Source of the DNA: Swaminathania salitolerans
GTDB taxonomy: Bacteria; Pseudomonadota; Alphaproteobacteria; Acetobacterales; Acetobacteraceae
Assembly: GCF_025994315.1 (NCBI RefSeq)
Contig: NZ_BAQE01000020.1
DNA: 64,000 bases
Direction: 5' to 3' (one strand)
The position numbers and the translations under genes are program-made. Below, piece after piece: positions 43,984-52,072 of this stretch. How positions within the stretch are numbered: the stretch's first letter is position 1; each line of letters opens with the position of its first letter. The notes below the pieces were generated by a model. It ran no database searches, was not told the origin of the DNA, and worked only from the letters and a program-made list of their open reading frames with translations.

Positions 43984-45315
43984 TTAACAAAAAATCTTGT
44001 TGAAGATGCGGTCCACGGCAACGAGGTGCCGCTTGCTGTCCATCGCCTCGTCGAGCACCCGGGCGTCGACCCGCCCGGCCACTTCGGGATCGTTGTCCAG
44101 ATTCTCGCGGAAGCTGCGCCCTTCCGGCTGGCCGAGCTTCGTCCATGTCTCCATCGCATTGCGTTGCACGATCCTGTAGGCATCTTCGCGCGAGATACCC
44201 GAACGCGCCAGAGCGAGAAGCACTTCGCCTGAATGGACGACCCCGCCGAGCGATTCCAGATTGGCCATCATCTGCTCGGGATAGACGACCAGCTTGTCCA
44301 TCATCCCCGCCAGTCGGGTCAGGGCGAAGTCGAGGCCGATCGTGGCATCGGGGCCGATATTGCGTTCGACCGAAGAGTGGCTGATATCGCGCTCGTGCCA
44401 CAGGGCGACGTTCTCGAGTGCGGGCACGACATGAGAGCGGATGAGACGCGCCAGACCCGTCAGATTTTCGGAAAGGACCGGGTTGCGCTTGTGGGGCATC
44501 GCAGAGCTGCCCTTCTGGCCGGGATGGAAGAATTCCTCCGCCTCGCGCACTTCCGAGCGCTGCAGGTGCCGGACCTCCACCGCCAGTCGCTCGATCCCGC
44601 TCGCGATGACGCCGAGCGCACAGAAAAACGCGGCATGCCGGTCGCGGGGAATCACCTGGGTCGATACGTCCTCGGCTGCGAGACCGAGGCGCTCGGCCAC
44701 GAATTCCTCCACGCGCGGGTCGATATGGGCGTAGGTACCGACCGCACCCGAGATCGCACAGACCGCGATCTCGCTGCGCGCCGCAAGCAAGCGCGTGCGA
44801 TTGCGGGCGAACTCGGCATAATGGCCTGCGATCTTGAGGCCGAAACTCGTGGGCTCGGCATGAATGGCGTGACTGCGGCCGATCGTGACCGTGTCCTTGT
44901 GCGCGTAAGCCTGCTTGCGCAGCGCAGCGAGCACCGCATCGAGATCCTCGAGCAGGAGATCGGTCGCCTGGACGAGCTGGACTGAAAAGCAGGTATCGAG
45001 CACGTCCGAGGAGGTCATGCCGAGATGGACGAACCGGCTCTCGGGGCCGATCTTTTCCGCGAGCCATGTCAGGAAGGCAATCACATCATGACGGGTGACG
45101 GCTTCGATCTCGTCGATCCGTGCCAGATCCTCGTCGGAGAACGCAGCCATGGCGGCATCGCCACGCTCGCGGATGATACGGGCTGCCTCCCTGGGGATAT
45201 CGCCGAGCTCCGCCATCGCCTCGCAGGCAAGCGCCTCGATCTCGAACCAGATCCGGTAGCGATTGGCGGGCGACCAGATGGCGGTCATGACGGGGCGGCT
45301 GTAGCGTGGCACCAT
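43984..45315 (-). CDS. purB: Adenylosuccinate lyase
   Basis: A 443-residue fumarase-superfamily lyase acting twice in purine synthesis (SAICAR and adenylosuccinate). The signature SSAMPHKRNPVLSEN is intact, as are GMTSSDVLDTCFS, TIGRSHAIHAEPTSFGLK and HERDISHSSVERN. Length is normal. The purB, sugar porter, purC, purS-purQ and purL genes lie in sequence on the minus strand, so most of the late IMP pathway is here. Confidence 0.97.
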   Translation of the reverse strand: MVPRYSRPVMTAIWSPANRYRIWFEIEALACEAMAELGDIPREAARIIRERGDAAMAAFSDEDLARIDEIEAVTRHDVIAFLTWLAEKIGPESRFVHLGMTSSDVLDTCFSVQLVQATDLLLEDLDAVLAALRKQAYAHKDTVTIGRSHAIHAEPTSFGLKIAGHYAEFARNRTRLLAARSEIAVCAISGAVGTYAHIDPRVEEFVAERLGLAAEDVSTQVIPRDRHAAFFCALGVIASGIERLAVEVRHLQRSEVREAEEFFHPGQKGSSAMPHKRNPVLSENLTGLARLIRSHVVPALENVALWHERDISHSSVERNIGPDATIGLDFALTRLAGMMDKLVVYPEQMMANLESLGGVVHSGEVLLALARSGISREDAYRIVQRNAMETWTKLGQPEGRSFRENLDNDPEVAGRVDARVLDEAMDSKRHLVAVDRIFNKIFC

Positions 45316-45531
45316 GGTCTGGCGAGCTCCTTCCTGGGATAAGCACCTTCGATCGCGCTCTCATACCCGAACTCGACGCCGCTTAACACCGCCCATCGCA
45401 GGTCTTCGCCATGTCGTGCGGTCGGGCCGAATTGCGCGCGCCCGCGCCTTTCAGTACGATCCGCCCGTTGCAGACAAGTTGCGAAAACATGGCGCGCGGT
45501 TACGCGTCATGCGTATTGTGAGGAGAGAAAC

Positions 45532-46128
45532 GTGGCGCCTGATCTTACCTGGCACGCCCTGATCGCGCTCGCCCAGGTCGTCATGATCGACATCACGCTC
45601 GCTGGCGACAACGCTGTCGTGATCGGCATGGTCGTACGCGGTCTTCCGGCCCGGCAGAGACGCATCGCCATCGCGGTCGGTGTGCTGGCCGCGGCGGTGA
45701 TGCGTATCCTTCTGGCCCTCGTCGCATCGCGGCTCCTTGCCGTCATCGGCCTTACCCTCGCAGGCGGCATCCTGCTGCTCTGGGTCTGCTGGAAGATGTA
45801 CCAGGAACTCGTCTCCCCGGACACGCATGAGGAGGCCGAACGCCCGGGATCGCTCGGGCAGGCCATCTTCCGGATCGTGCTCGCCGATCTCTCCATGAGC
45901 CTCGACAACGTGCTCGCCGTGGCCGGTGCGGCGATCGGGCATCCTTACATACTTGTGACCGGTCTTGCCCTGTCGGTCCTGCTCATGGGCGTGGCAGCCT
46001 CTCTCGTGGCCCGTCTGCTCGAACGCTACCGATGGATTGCCTGGCTCGGCCTTGCGATCGTGGCTTTCGTCGCCATCGAACTCATCTGGAAAGGCAGCGC
46101 CGAGGTGATCCATCATGTTCTGGCCTGA
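45532..46128 (+). CDS. TerC family integral membrane protein
   Basis: A 198-residue TerC-type membrane protein (YjbE group) with about seven membrane segments. Hallmarks are IDITLAGDNAVVIGM and LADLSMSLDNVLAVAG, whose Asp-Asn pairs bind metal or support ion movement; family members are linked to manganese or calcium export and envelope stress. It begins at a GTG (45532) with GAGGAGAG upstream. Its end overlaps the lytic transglycosylase start by 14 bases. Confidence 0.92.
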   Translation: MAPDLTWHALIALAQVVMIDITLAGDNAVVIGMVVRGLPARQRRIAIAVGVLAAAVMRILLALVASRLLAVIGLTLAGGILLLWVCWKMYQELVSPDTHEEAERPGSLGQAIFRIVLADLSMSLDNVLAVAGAAIGHPYILVTGLALSVLLMGVAASLVARLLERYRWIAWLGLAIVAFVAIELIWKGSAEVIHHVLA

Positions 46129-48193
46129 AAGCCGCCCTTGCGAACACCGTCGTCACGAATATCGTCGTCACGAACGCCGTTATCCCGTCCGGGCGGCCTT
46201 TCTGGCCGGGACCGTCCTCGTCATGTCCGGCTGCGCGGGCGAGGCACGGATCGCCCCCACCGGCAGCGCCGTGCCCGCTCCCATTGCGAGAGCGACGGCG
46301 GCACCCGCCCCGTTGCACGCGACACCGGCATCGGCATCGGCATCGGCTGGATCAGGCCCGGGTTCAGGATCAGGCCCGGTTGTCGTCACCGGCATGACTT
46401 CTGGCGCCGTCTCGGAGCGTCTCGATCGCTGGCTTGCACTCATCCAGCCGGATCGGACCGTCACCGCCAGCGATTATGCCGATTTCCTCGCATTGCGACC
46501 GGTCTGGCCTCAATACGGGCTCATGAAACTCCGCTATCAGCAGGCTCTTGCATCGCGCACCCCGGAGAGCGCGCTTCAGGCGCTTTGTCCCAGAGAAACG
46601 CTTACCGTCGTCCAGGCCTTCATGCGTTGCGCACCGTATCTCCGGAATGCGACGGCGCAGGCGCGGCGGATCTGGCGGGACGGAGCCGACAGGGAAAGCG
46701 ATGCGAGCCAGATCCTCTCCACTTATGCGACCGCGCTGACACCTGCCGATCATCTCGCCCGTTTCGACCGGGAGATTCGCACGCGCCAGTTCACGGCCGC
46801 CTCGCGGCAGATCGCGCTCCTTGCTCCGGATCAGCGCCAGCGCGCCGCAGCCCGCCTCGCCCTGAGCGCAAGGACGCCGGATGCGGACGATAAATTCGAG
46901 GCACTCCCGCCGTCATTGCAGGAGGATCCGGACATCCTTCTCGCGCGACTGGTCCAGCTGCGTCGCGCCGAGCGGCTCGATGAAGCCGTCACGCTCTGGA
47001 AGAACCGGGGCTTTGCGATACAGGCGCGTCACCCCTCGAAAAACTGGACCGGCGAGCGCCTGCGTCTGGCGCGGACACTTCTCATGCAAGGCGCTGTCGG
47101 CCCTGCGCAGGATCTCGCGGGCGACACCACGCTCCCCAATGGCGAAGCGGCCGCCGCGGAGGCGCATTTCCTCTCCGGCTGGATCGCACTGCGCTTTTCG
47201 AAACGTCCGGATCTCGCGCGGGAGGCCTTTCTGCCGCTCGCCCGGCAGACGAGCCTGCTCACGAAGAGCCGCGGTTTCTACTGGCTCGGACGCAGCTATG
47301 CCGCAGCCGGAGAAAAGGCCAGGGCAGAAGACGCATGGCGCGAGGCCGCGACCATGCCAACGACCTTCTACGGTCAACGCGCCCTTGCGATTCTGGCCGG
47401 ACGCAAGGACAGCCTGATCTCAGCCGACGGCACGATCCCGGGTCTGGTCGCCGCCCTCGATCGTCTTCCTGCCCCCGCAAGCGGCAAGGTCGCACGCGAC
47501 GATCTGATCGAGGCCGCCAGCCAGCTACATGCCCGCAACGACGATGGGCATGCGCGTCTCTTCCTGATGATGGCCTATGCCCGGACGCAGGATATCCCGG
47601 GACAGGCAGCCATCGCACGCCTCGCCTTGCGTATCGGCTGTCTCGAACCCGCGGTTTTCGCATCGCGTCGCACCGGAAGACTGGGGCAGGCGCTTTATCC
47701 GGAAGGATGGCCGGTGCTCGACGGAGCGGAAGCAGAGGGAGACGGCCTGCCGCACGGCCTCGCCCTGGCTGTCGCGCGACAGGAAAGCAGCTTCAATCCC
47801 GATGCGGTCAGTGGCGCACACGCGATCGGGCTGCTTCAGCTCCAGACGGGTGCGGCGCATGATGTCGCGCGCCGTGCAGGTCTGACCGGGATGGATACGA
47901 GCGCGCGCGGGCTGAAGGATCCTGCGACCAATCTCATTCTGGGTCGGCACTATCTGGCCCAGCTTCTCGCCCGCTTCGGAAATGTCGTCCCTGCGGTGCT
48001 CTCCGCCTATAATGCCGGACCGTACCGGACCGATCAGTGGCTCGAGACGCTCCCCTTGCCAGCCCCCATGAGCGAGGACGGACTTGTCGACTGGATCGAG
48101 AGTCTGCCCTATGAGGAGACGCGCTCCTATATCCAGCGCGTGGAGGAAAACATGGCTCTTTATCGTGTTCTGGAGAACGGCGCTCATGGCTGA
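46115..48193 (+). CDS. Soluble lytic murein transglycosylase-like lipoprotein
   Basis: A 692-residue periplasmic enzyme that cuts peptidoglycan glycan strands. It has a lipoprotein signal with lipobox VMSGC (Cys40), a low-complexity Ala/Pro/Ser/Gly linker, a long alpha-helical superhelix (about 100-540) and a C-terminal SLT domain with ARQESSFNPDAVSGAHAIG (catalytic Glu) and SAYNAGP. The N-terminal 15-bp duplication (HRRHEYRRHERR) precedes the hydrophobic core, so the start may be misplaced. It is coupled to terC upstream and to pncC downstream. Confidence 0.92.
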   Translation: MFWPESRPCEHRRHEYRRHERRYPVRAAFLAGTVLVMSGCAGEARIAPTGSAVPAPIARATAAPAPLHATPASASASAGSGPGSGSGPVVVTGMTSGAVSERLDRWLALIQPDRTVTASDYADFLALRPVWPQYGLMKLRYQQALASRTPESALQALCPRETLTVVQAFMRCAPYLRNATAQARRIWRDGADRESDASQILSTYATALTPADHLARFDREIRTRQFTAASRQIALLAPDQRQRAAARLALSARTPDADDKFEALPPSLQEDPDILLARLVQLRRAERLDEAVTLWKNRGFAIQARHPSKNWTGERLRLARTLLMQGAVGPAQDLAGDTTLPNGEAAAAEAHFLSGWIALRFSKRPDLAREAFLPLARQTSLLTKSRGFYWLGRSYAAAGEKARAEDAWREAATMPTTFYGQRALAILAGRKDSLISADGTIPGLVAALDRLPAPASGKVARDDLIEAASQLHARNDDGHARLFLMMAYARTQDIPGQAAIARLALRIGCLEPAVFASRRTGRLGQALYPEGWPVLDGAEAEGDGLPHGLALAVARQESSFNPDAVSGAHAIGLLQLQTGAAHDVARRAGLTGMDTSARGLKDPATNLILGRHYLAQLLARFGNVVPAVLSAYNAGPYRTDQWLETLPLPAPMSEDGLVDWIESLPYEETRSYIQRVEENMALYRVLENGAHG

Positions 48194-48689
48194 TCTGCCC
48201 ACTTCCGACAAGGCGCGCCGCGTTCTCGACCGACTCCGCGCGTCCGGGGATCGGCTCGTCACCGCCGAGAGCTGCACGGGCGGTCTGATTGCGGCGACCC
48301 TGACGGATATTGCGGGGTCCTCCGATTGCATCGAGGGCGGTTTCGTCACCTATTCGAACGCGCTCAAGAATACGGCCCTCGCGGTCTCCCATCTCAGTCT
48401 CGAGACCAATGGCGCCATAAGCGAGGTCGTTGCGGTCGAGATGGCGTTCGGGGCCTTGCAGGCCACCGCCGATGCGACGATCGCGGTTTCCGTGACCGGA
48501 ATCGCCGGACCGGAAGGCGGCACACCGGACAAACCGGTCGGCACCGTCTGCATCGGCCTGGTTCGCGGCACCCATACGCCCTATCACGAGATCAACAGAT
48601 TCGAGGGCGATCGCGCCGCCATACGCAAGGCGAGCTGCGATCGTGTCTTCGATCTGTTGCTGGATCCACCGCAAACCGCATCTCCCTGA
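48186..48689 (+). CDS. pncC: Nicotinamide-nucleotide amidohydrolase (CinA C-terminal type)
   Basis: A 167-residue stand-alone PncC/CinA domain that converts nicotinamide mononucleotide to nicotinic acid mononucleotide. Typical blocks are VTAESCTGGLIAATLTDIAG (about 25-44), GFVTYSNALK, SVTGIAGPEGG and KPVGTVCIG. It overlaps the transglycosylase stop by eight bases. The plus-strand trio ends here; the next genes run in the opposite direction. Confidence 0.94.
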   Translation: MADLPTSDKARRVLDRLRASGDRLVTAESCTGGLIAATLTDIAGSSDCIEGGFVTYSNALKNTALAVSHLSLETNGAISEVVAVEMAFGALQATADATIAVSVTGIAGPEGGTPDKPVGTVCIGLVRGTHTPYHEINRFEGDRAAIRKASCDRVFDLLLDPPQTASP

Positions 48690-48811
48690 CCCGCCCCCTC
48701 GAAGGCGGGACGAGCGACCGGCCCGATCGGAGGAGAGGCCCGATCGAACGAGAGCCCGATCGAACGAGGGAGGAAGCCTCCCCCGTCCTGTCGTGAGCTT
48801 CTGCCCTGTCG

Positions 48812-49126
48812 TCAGCTGCCGATCTGCTGGACCACTTCGAAACCTTCGAAGACCGGCGGGCCGAGCGTGAGAGGCTTGTTCCCGCCTGCCCCGGCATGCG
48901 CCTTGCGGAATTGCTCCGATTTCGTCCAGGCGATGAAGGCTTCATGGGAGTCCCAGACCGTATGGGAAGCCCAGAGAATATGGTCGTCCCGTTCGGGCCC
49001 GCGAAGAAGTGCGAAGGACCGGAAGCCCGGTACCGTGGTCAGAAGGACCTCCCGGTCCAGCCAGCGCTGCCGGAAAGCCTCTTCGCTTTCGGGGAGGACC
49101 TGAAACCTGTTCATTGCGATATACAT
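48812..49126 (-). CDS. IsdG-type heme-degrading monooxygenase
   Basis: A 104-residue antibiotic-monooxygenase-fold protein. Its residues Asn6, Trp67 and His77 lie almost exactly as the heme-degradation triad (Asn, Trp, His) of IsdG. It also shows FRSFALLRG and ASHTVWDSHEAFIAWTKS. It is encoded at the end of the heme-uptake operon, overlapping hmuV by 16 bases, so it very likely opens imported heme to release iron. Confidence 0.92.
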   Translation of the reverse strand: MYIAMNRFQVLPESEEAFRQRWLDREVLLTTVPGFRSFALLRGPERDDHILWASHTVWDSHEAFIAWTKSEQFRKAHAGAGGNKPLTLGPPVFEGFEVVQQIGS

Positions 49127-49944
49127 GGAAGCGTGCCTTTCGGTGCCTGAACGATAGGGGACGAAACGAGGTCGTGCGGCAGGATATAGGGCCGCATCGT
49201 CTCGCGATGAATGCCCGGACGTGAGAATTCGAGAGAGAACACGTCCGAGAGCATGTCTTGCGTCAGGATCTGCGCTGGCGTTCCTTCAATGTGGAGCCGT
49301 CCGCGATCGAGGACAACGATACGGTCCGCACAGGCCGCCGCGAGATTGAGGTCGTGCAGGACGGCGAGACAGGCGCCGCCTCTGGCAGCATGGGCCTTCG
49401 CGAGGGAGAGAACGCGCATCTGATGCGCGATATCCTGTGCGGAGACCGGCTCATCGAGCAGAAGCAGCGTACGCGGCCCCTGCCAGCGCAGCTGGACCAG
49501 CACGCGCGCCAGATGGGCACGCTGGCGCTCTCCCCCCGAAAGCGTCGTCACATCGCGCCCCTCATAGCCGCGCAGACCGGTCTCGGTGAGACACACTTCT
49601 ACCATGCGGCGCAGGCGCGCCCGTCCGGAAGAGGGCGCAACGACTCCCATTGCTGCGACATCCTGCACGGTGAAGCGCGCCTCGATGGCATGGTCCTGGG
49701 TGAGCATGGCGCGCGATCGCGCGAGGCGCATCGATGGCATCGTATCGGGAGACTGACCGTCGATCCGGACCGTCCCGCGCTCCGGCCGTATCAACCCCGC
49801 TGCCACACGGAGAAGAGTCGATTTTCCCGCGCCGTTCGGCCCGACGATCACCGTGAAGGCGCCCGCTGGCAGGGACAGGGAAATGCCATCGAGAAGAAGA
49901 CGATCCTGACGTCTGACCGTGACGTTTTCCAGACGCAGCATCAT
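49111..49944 (-). CDS. hmuV: Heme ABC transporter ATP-binding protein
   Basis: A 277-residue ATPase of the FepC/HmuV group. Walker A is VGPNGAGKST, signature LSGGERQRAHLARVL, Walker B LLLLDEPVSAQD, and the H-loop His in LAVLHDLNLA. The start overlaps the permease stop by four bases. It energises heme uptake through HmuU. Confidence 0.93.
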   Translation of the reverse strand: MMLRLENVTVRRQDRLLLDGISLSLPAGAFTVIVGPNGAGKSTLLRVAAGLIRPERGTVRIDGQSPDTMPSMRLARSRAMLTQDHAIEARFTVQDVAAMGVVAPSSGRARLRRMVEVCLTETGLRGYEGRDVTTLSGGERQRAHLARVLVQLRWQGPRTLLLLDEPVSAQDIAHQMRVLSLAKAHAARGGACLAVLHDLNLAAACADRIVVLDRGRLHIEGTPAQILTQDMLSDVFSLEFSRPGIHRETMRPYILPHDLVSSPIVQAPKGTLPCISQ

Positions 49945-50987
49945 GACGGCAGATCGCCGTCACGGGTGCGAAGGAGAAACCACAGGAATGCCGGTGCACC
50001 GAGCGCAGCCGTCACGATCCCGACCGGAACGTCCGACGGCGCGGCGATGATGCGTGCGATCATATCCGCGCAGATGAGGAGCGCTGCGCCCAGCAGGGCA
50101 CAGGCGGGGACGAGAAAACGATGATCGGGCCCGGCGAACAACCGCACGATATGCGGCACGACGACCCCGACAAACCCGATCACGCCTGAAAAGGCGACGC
50201 AAGGCCCTACGGCGAGCGTCACCGCGAGCATCGACAGCCATTTCGTCCGCCTCACATGGCAGCCCATCAGGGCCGCGTTCTCCTCGCCGCAGAGGAGGAG
50301 ATTGAGCGGGCGGGAGAGACCGATGAGCAGGATGAGGGAAACCAGCACGAGGGGGAGGAGGATGACGACAACCTGCCAATACGCTCCGGCCAGACTGCCC
50401 ATGCTCCAGAACGCCAGGTCACGCAAAGCGGAATCGTTTGCGCGATACGTCAGTATTCCGGTCAGCGAGGCGGCAAACGCGCCCAGCGCGACCCCTGCAA
50501 GAATGAGACGGCTCGTGGAAAACCCGCCCCCGCGCAAGGCGAGAAGATTCAGAATGGCCGTCATGATGAAAGCCCCCGCCATACCGCCGACCGGAACGCC
50601 CAGCTGCATGATACCCCCGGCGCCCGGCCAGCGCGCGCCCTCGACGATGACGAAAGCTGCGCCGAGCGCGGCCCCGGGAGAAACGCCGATCAGTCCTGGG
50701 TCGGCGAGCGGATTGCGGAACACGCCCTGCATGACGCCGCCCGCCGCGCCGAGCGCCGCACCGACAAGGGTCGCAAGCACCACCCGCGGCAGCCTGATAT
50801 ACAGAACGATCAGCTGCGCCATGTCGGGACCGGTGGCAGAACGGGTCGTTTCCGGGCCGGGCGATACGAAAAGGGACCGCAGACCGATCCCGCTCGGCCC
50901 GGTCGCAAGCGCGAGCACGAACACACTCGAGAGGAGCAGCACAAGGAGGAGCAGCGTCACCCCGGGCTTCCGACTCCGGATGCTCAT
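49941..50987 (-). CDS. hmuU: Heme ABC transporter permease (FecCD family)
   Basis: A 348-residue inner-membrane permease with about 9-10 segments. FecCD blocks are ARLPRVV-type near IYIRLPRVVLATLVGAALG, GVMQGVFRNPLADPGLIGVS, LLLCGEENAALMGCHV and FSGVIGFVGVVVPHIVRL. It works as a dimer with HmuV. It overlaps hmuT and hmuV by four bases each. Confidence 0.94.
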   Translation of the reverse strand: MSIRSRKPGVTLLLLVLLLSSVFVLALATGPSGIGLRSLFVSPGPETTRSATGPDMAQLIVLYIRLPRVVLATLVGAALGAAGGVMQGVFRNPLADPGLIGVSPGAALGAAFVIVEGARWPGAGGIMQLGVPVGGMAGAFIMTAILNLLALRGGGFSTSRLILAGVALGAFAASLTGILTYRANDSALRDLAFWSMGSLAGAYWQVVVILLPLVLVSLILLIGLSRPLNLLLCGEENAALMGCHVRRTKWLSMLAVTLAVGPCVAFSGVIGFVGVVVPHIVRLFAGPDHRFLVPACALLGAALLICADMIARIIAAPSDVPVGIVTAALGAPAFLWFLLRTRDGDLPS

Positions 50988-51916
50988 GACGGACGGGTCA
51001 CACGATCGATCTGCCGGGCCAGTTCGAATGCTGCCTCGACCGTACGCGGGCCGAAGCCGAGAAGTTTCTCGCCCTCCATATCGATGATGGCGTGTCGCTC
51101 ACCGGCGGGGGTCATCCTGATCGCCTCGTCTCCGAGAAGCGCCTCGCGCATCGCCTGACCTCCCTGGCTCATCATCAGAATGACGTCCGGTCTGAGTTCC
51201 ACAAGCGCCTCCCGTTCGAGCGGTTTGTAACCGCTCATCCCTGCCCCGGCATTGACGCCCCCCGCAAGGCCGATGATGGCATCGGCGGCCGTATCCGCCC
51301 CGGCCGCCATCGGCCGCCCGTTGGCAATGCGCATGACGAAGAGAACACGCGCCCGCTCGCGATGCAGGGATTTCCATGCGCTGAGCGTCCGTTTCTGATT
51401 GTCGATACGGACGACCATCGCGGTTCCGGCCTGTTCGGCGCCCATGATCTTCGAAAGGGTGAGAATACGTTTACCGACGGCGTCGAGGCTCCTTGTCGCA
51501 TCGATCATCACGATCGGCACACCCGAAGCAATGAGCTGGTCTATGGCAGCTGCGGGCCCCGCATCGTTCATCGCGATGATCAGGTCGGGCCGGAGCGCGA
51601 GAATCCCCTCGGCGGAAAGCGTTCTCATATAGCCGATCGACTGTTTCTCACGCAGCGCCGAGGGCGGATAGGTCGAGGTGATATCGACCGCAACGATCCG
51701 GTGCGCCATCCCCAGCGCGTAAAGCGTTTCGGTCACTGTTCCGCCGATCGATACGATGCGGTCCATCGAACCGATCGCAACGCGCCTGCCCCGGCAGTCC
51801 TGCATGACGAACCGGCGCGCGCCATCGGCTCTCGGCGCACGAATCGAGGCACCGGAAAAACCCGTCATCAGGGCGGATAGACCGAACTGACGACGACTGC
51901 ACAATCTGACGTTCAT
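50984..51916 (-). CDS. hmuT: Heme ABC transporter periplasmic binding protein
   Basis: A 310-residue binding protein (ChuT/HmuT group). It has a twin-arginine-like signal (CSRRQFGLSALM) and then the class III fold with IVSIGGTVTETLYALG, LALRPDLIIAMND and LELRPDVILMMSQGG-type blocks. It brings heme to HmuUV. The ATG at 51916 is 156 bases from the divergent receptor; a Fur-like site lies between. Confidence 0.92.
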   Translation of the reverse strand: MNVRLCSRRQFGLSALMTGFSGASIRAPRADGARRFVMQDCRGRRVAIGSMDRIVSIGGTVTETLYALGMAHRIVAVDITSTYPPSALREKQSIGYMRTLSAEGILALRPDLIIAMNDAGPAAAIDQLIASGVPIVMIDATRSLDAVGKRILTLSKIMGAEQAGTAMVVRIDNQKRTLSAWKSLHRERARVLFVMRIANGRPMAAGADTAADAIIGLAGGVNAGAGMSGYKPLEREALVELRPDVILMMSQGGQAMREALLGDEAIRMTPAGERHAIIDMEGEKLLGFGPRTVEAAFELARQIDRVTRPS

Positions 51917-52006
51917 GACACCCCCGAGGATTTCCGACCGGGCCGGAACGGGCCCCTGCCCCTCACCCGCCATCGTCGCGAAGGGAATAGAACGAAGTTT
52001 CGTGAC

Positions 52007-52029
52007 TTGCAAGTGAGAAGCGTTCGCAA
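52007..52029. promoter_or_regulatory. Candidate Fur box between hmuT and hemin receptor
   Basis: The 23 bases form an imperfect inverted repeat, TTGCAAGTGA then GAAGCG then TTCGCAA. This agrees closely with the alphaproteobacterial Fur pattern TTGCRAATGAGAATCATTYGCAA. It lies between divergent heme-transport genes, where iron control is expected. Confidence 0.6.
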
Positions 52030-52072
52030 TATCGATCCATTCGTTCTGTTAACGACTCCGGGACCTCCGATC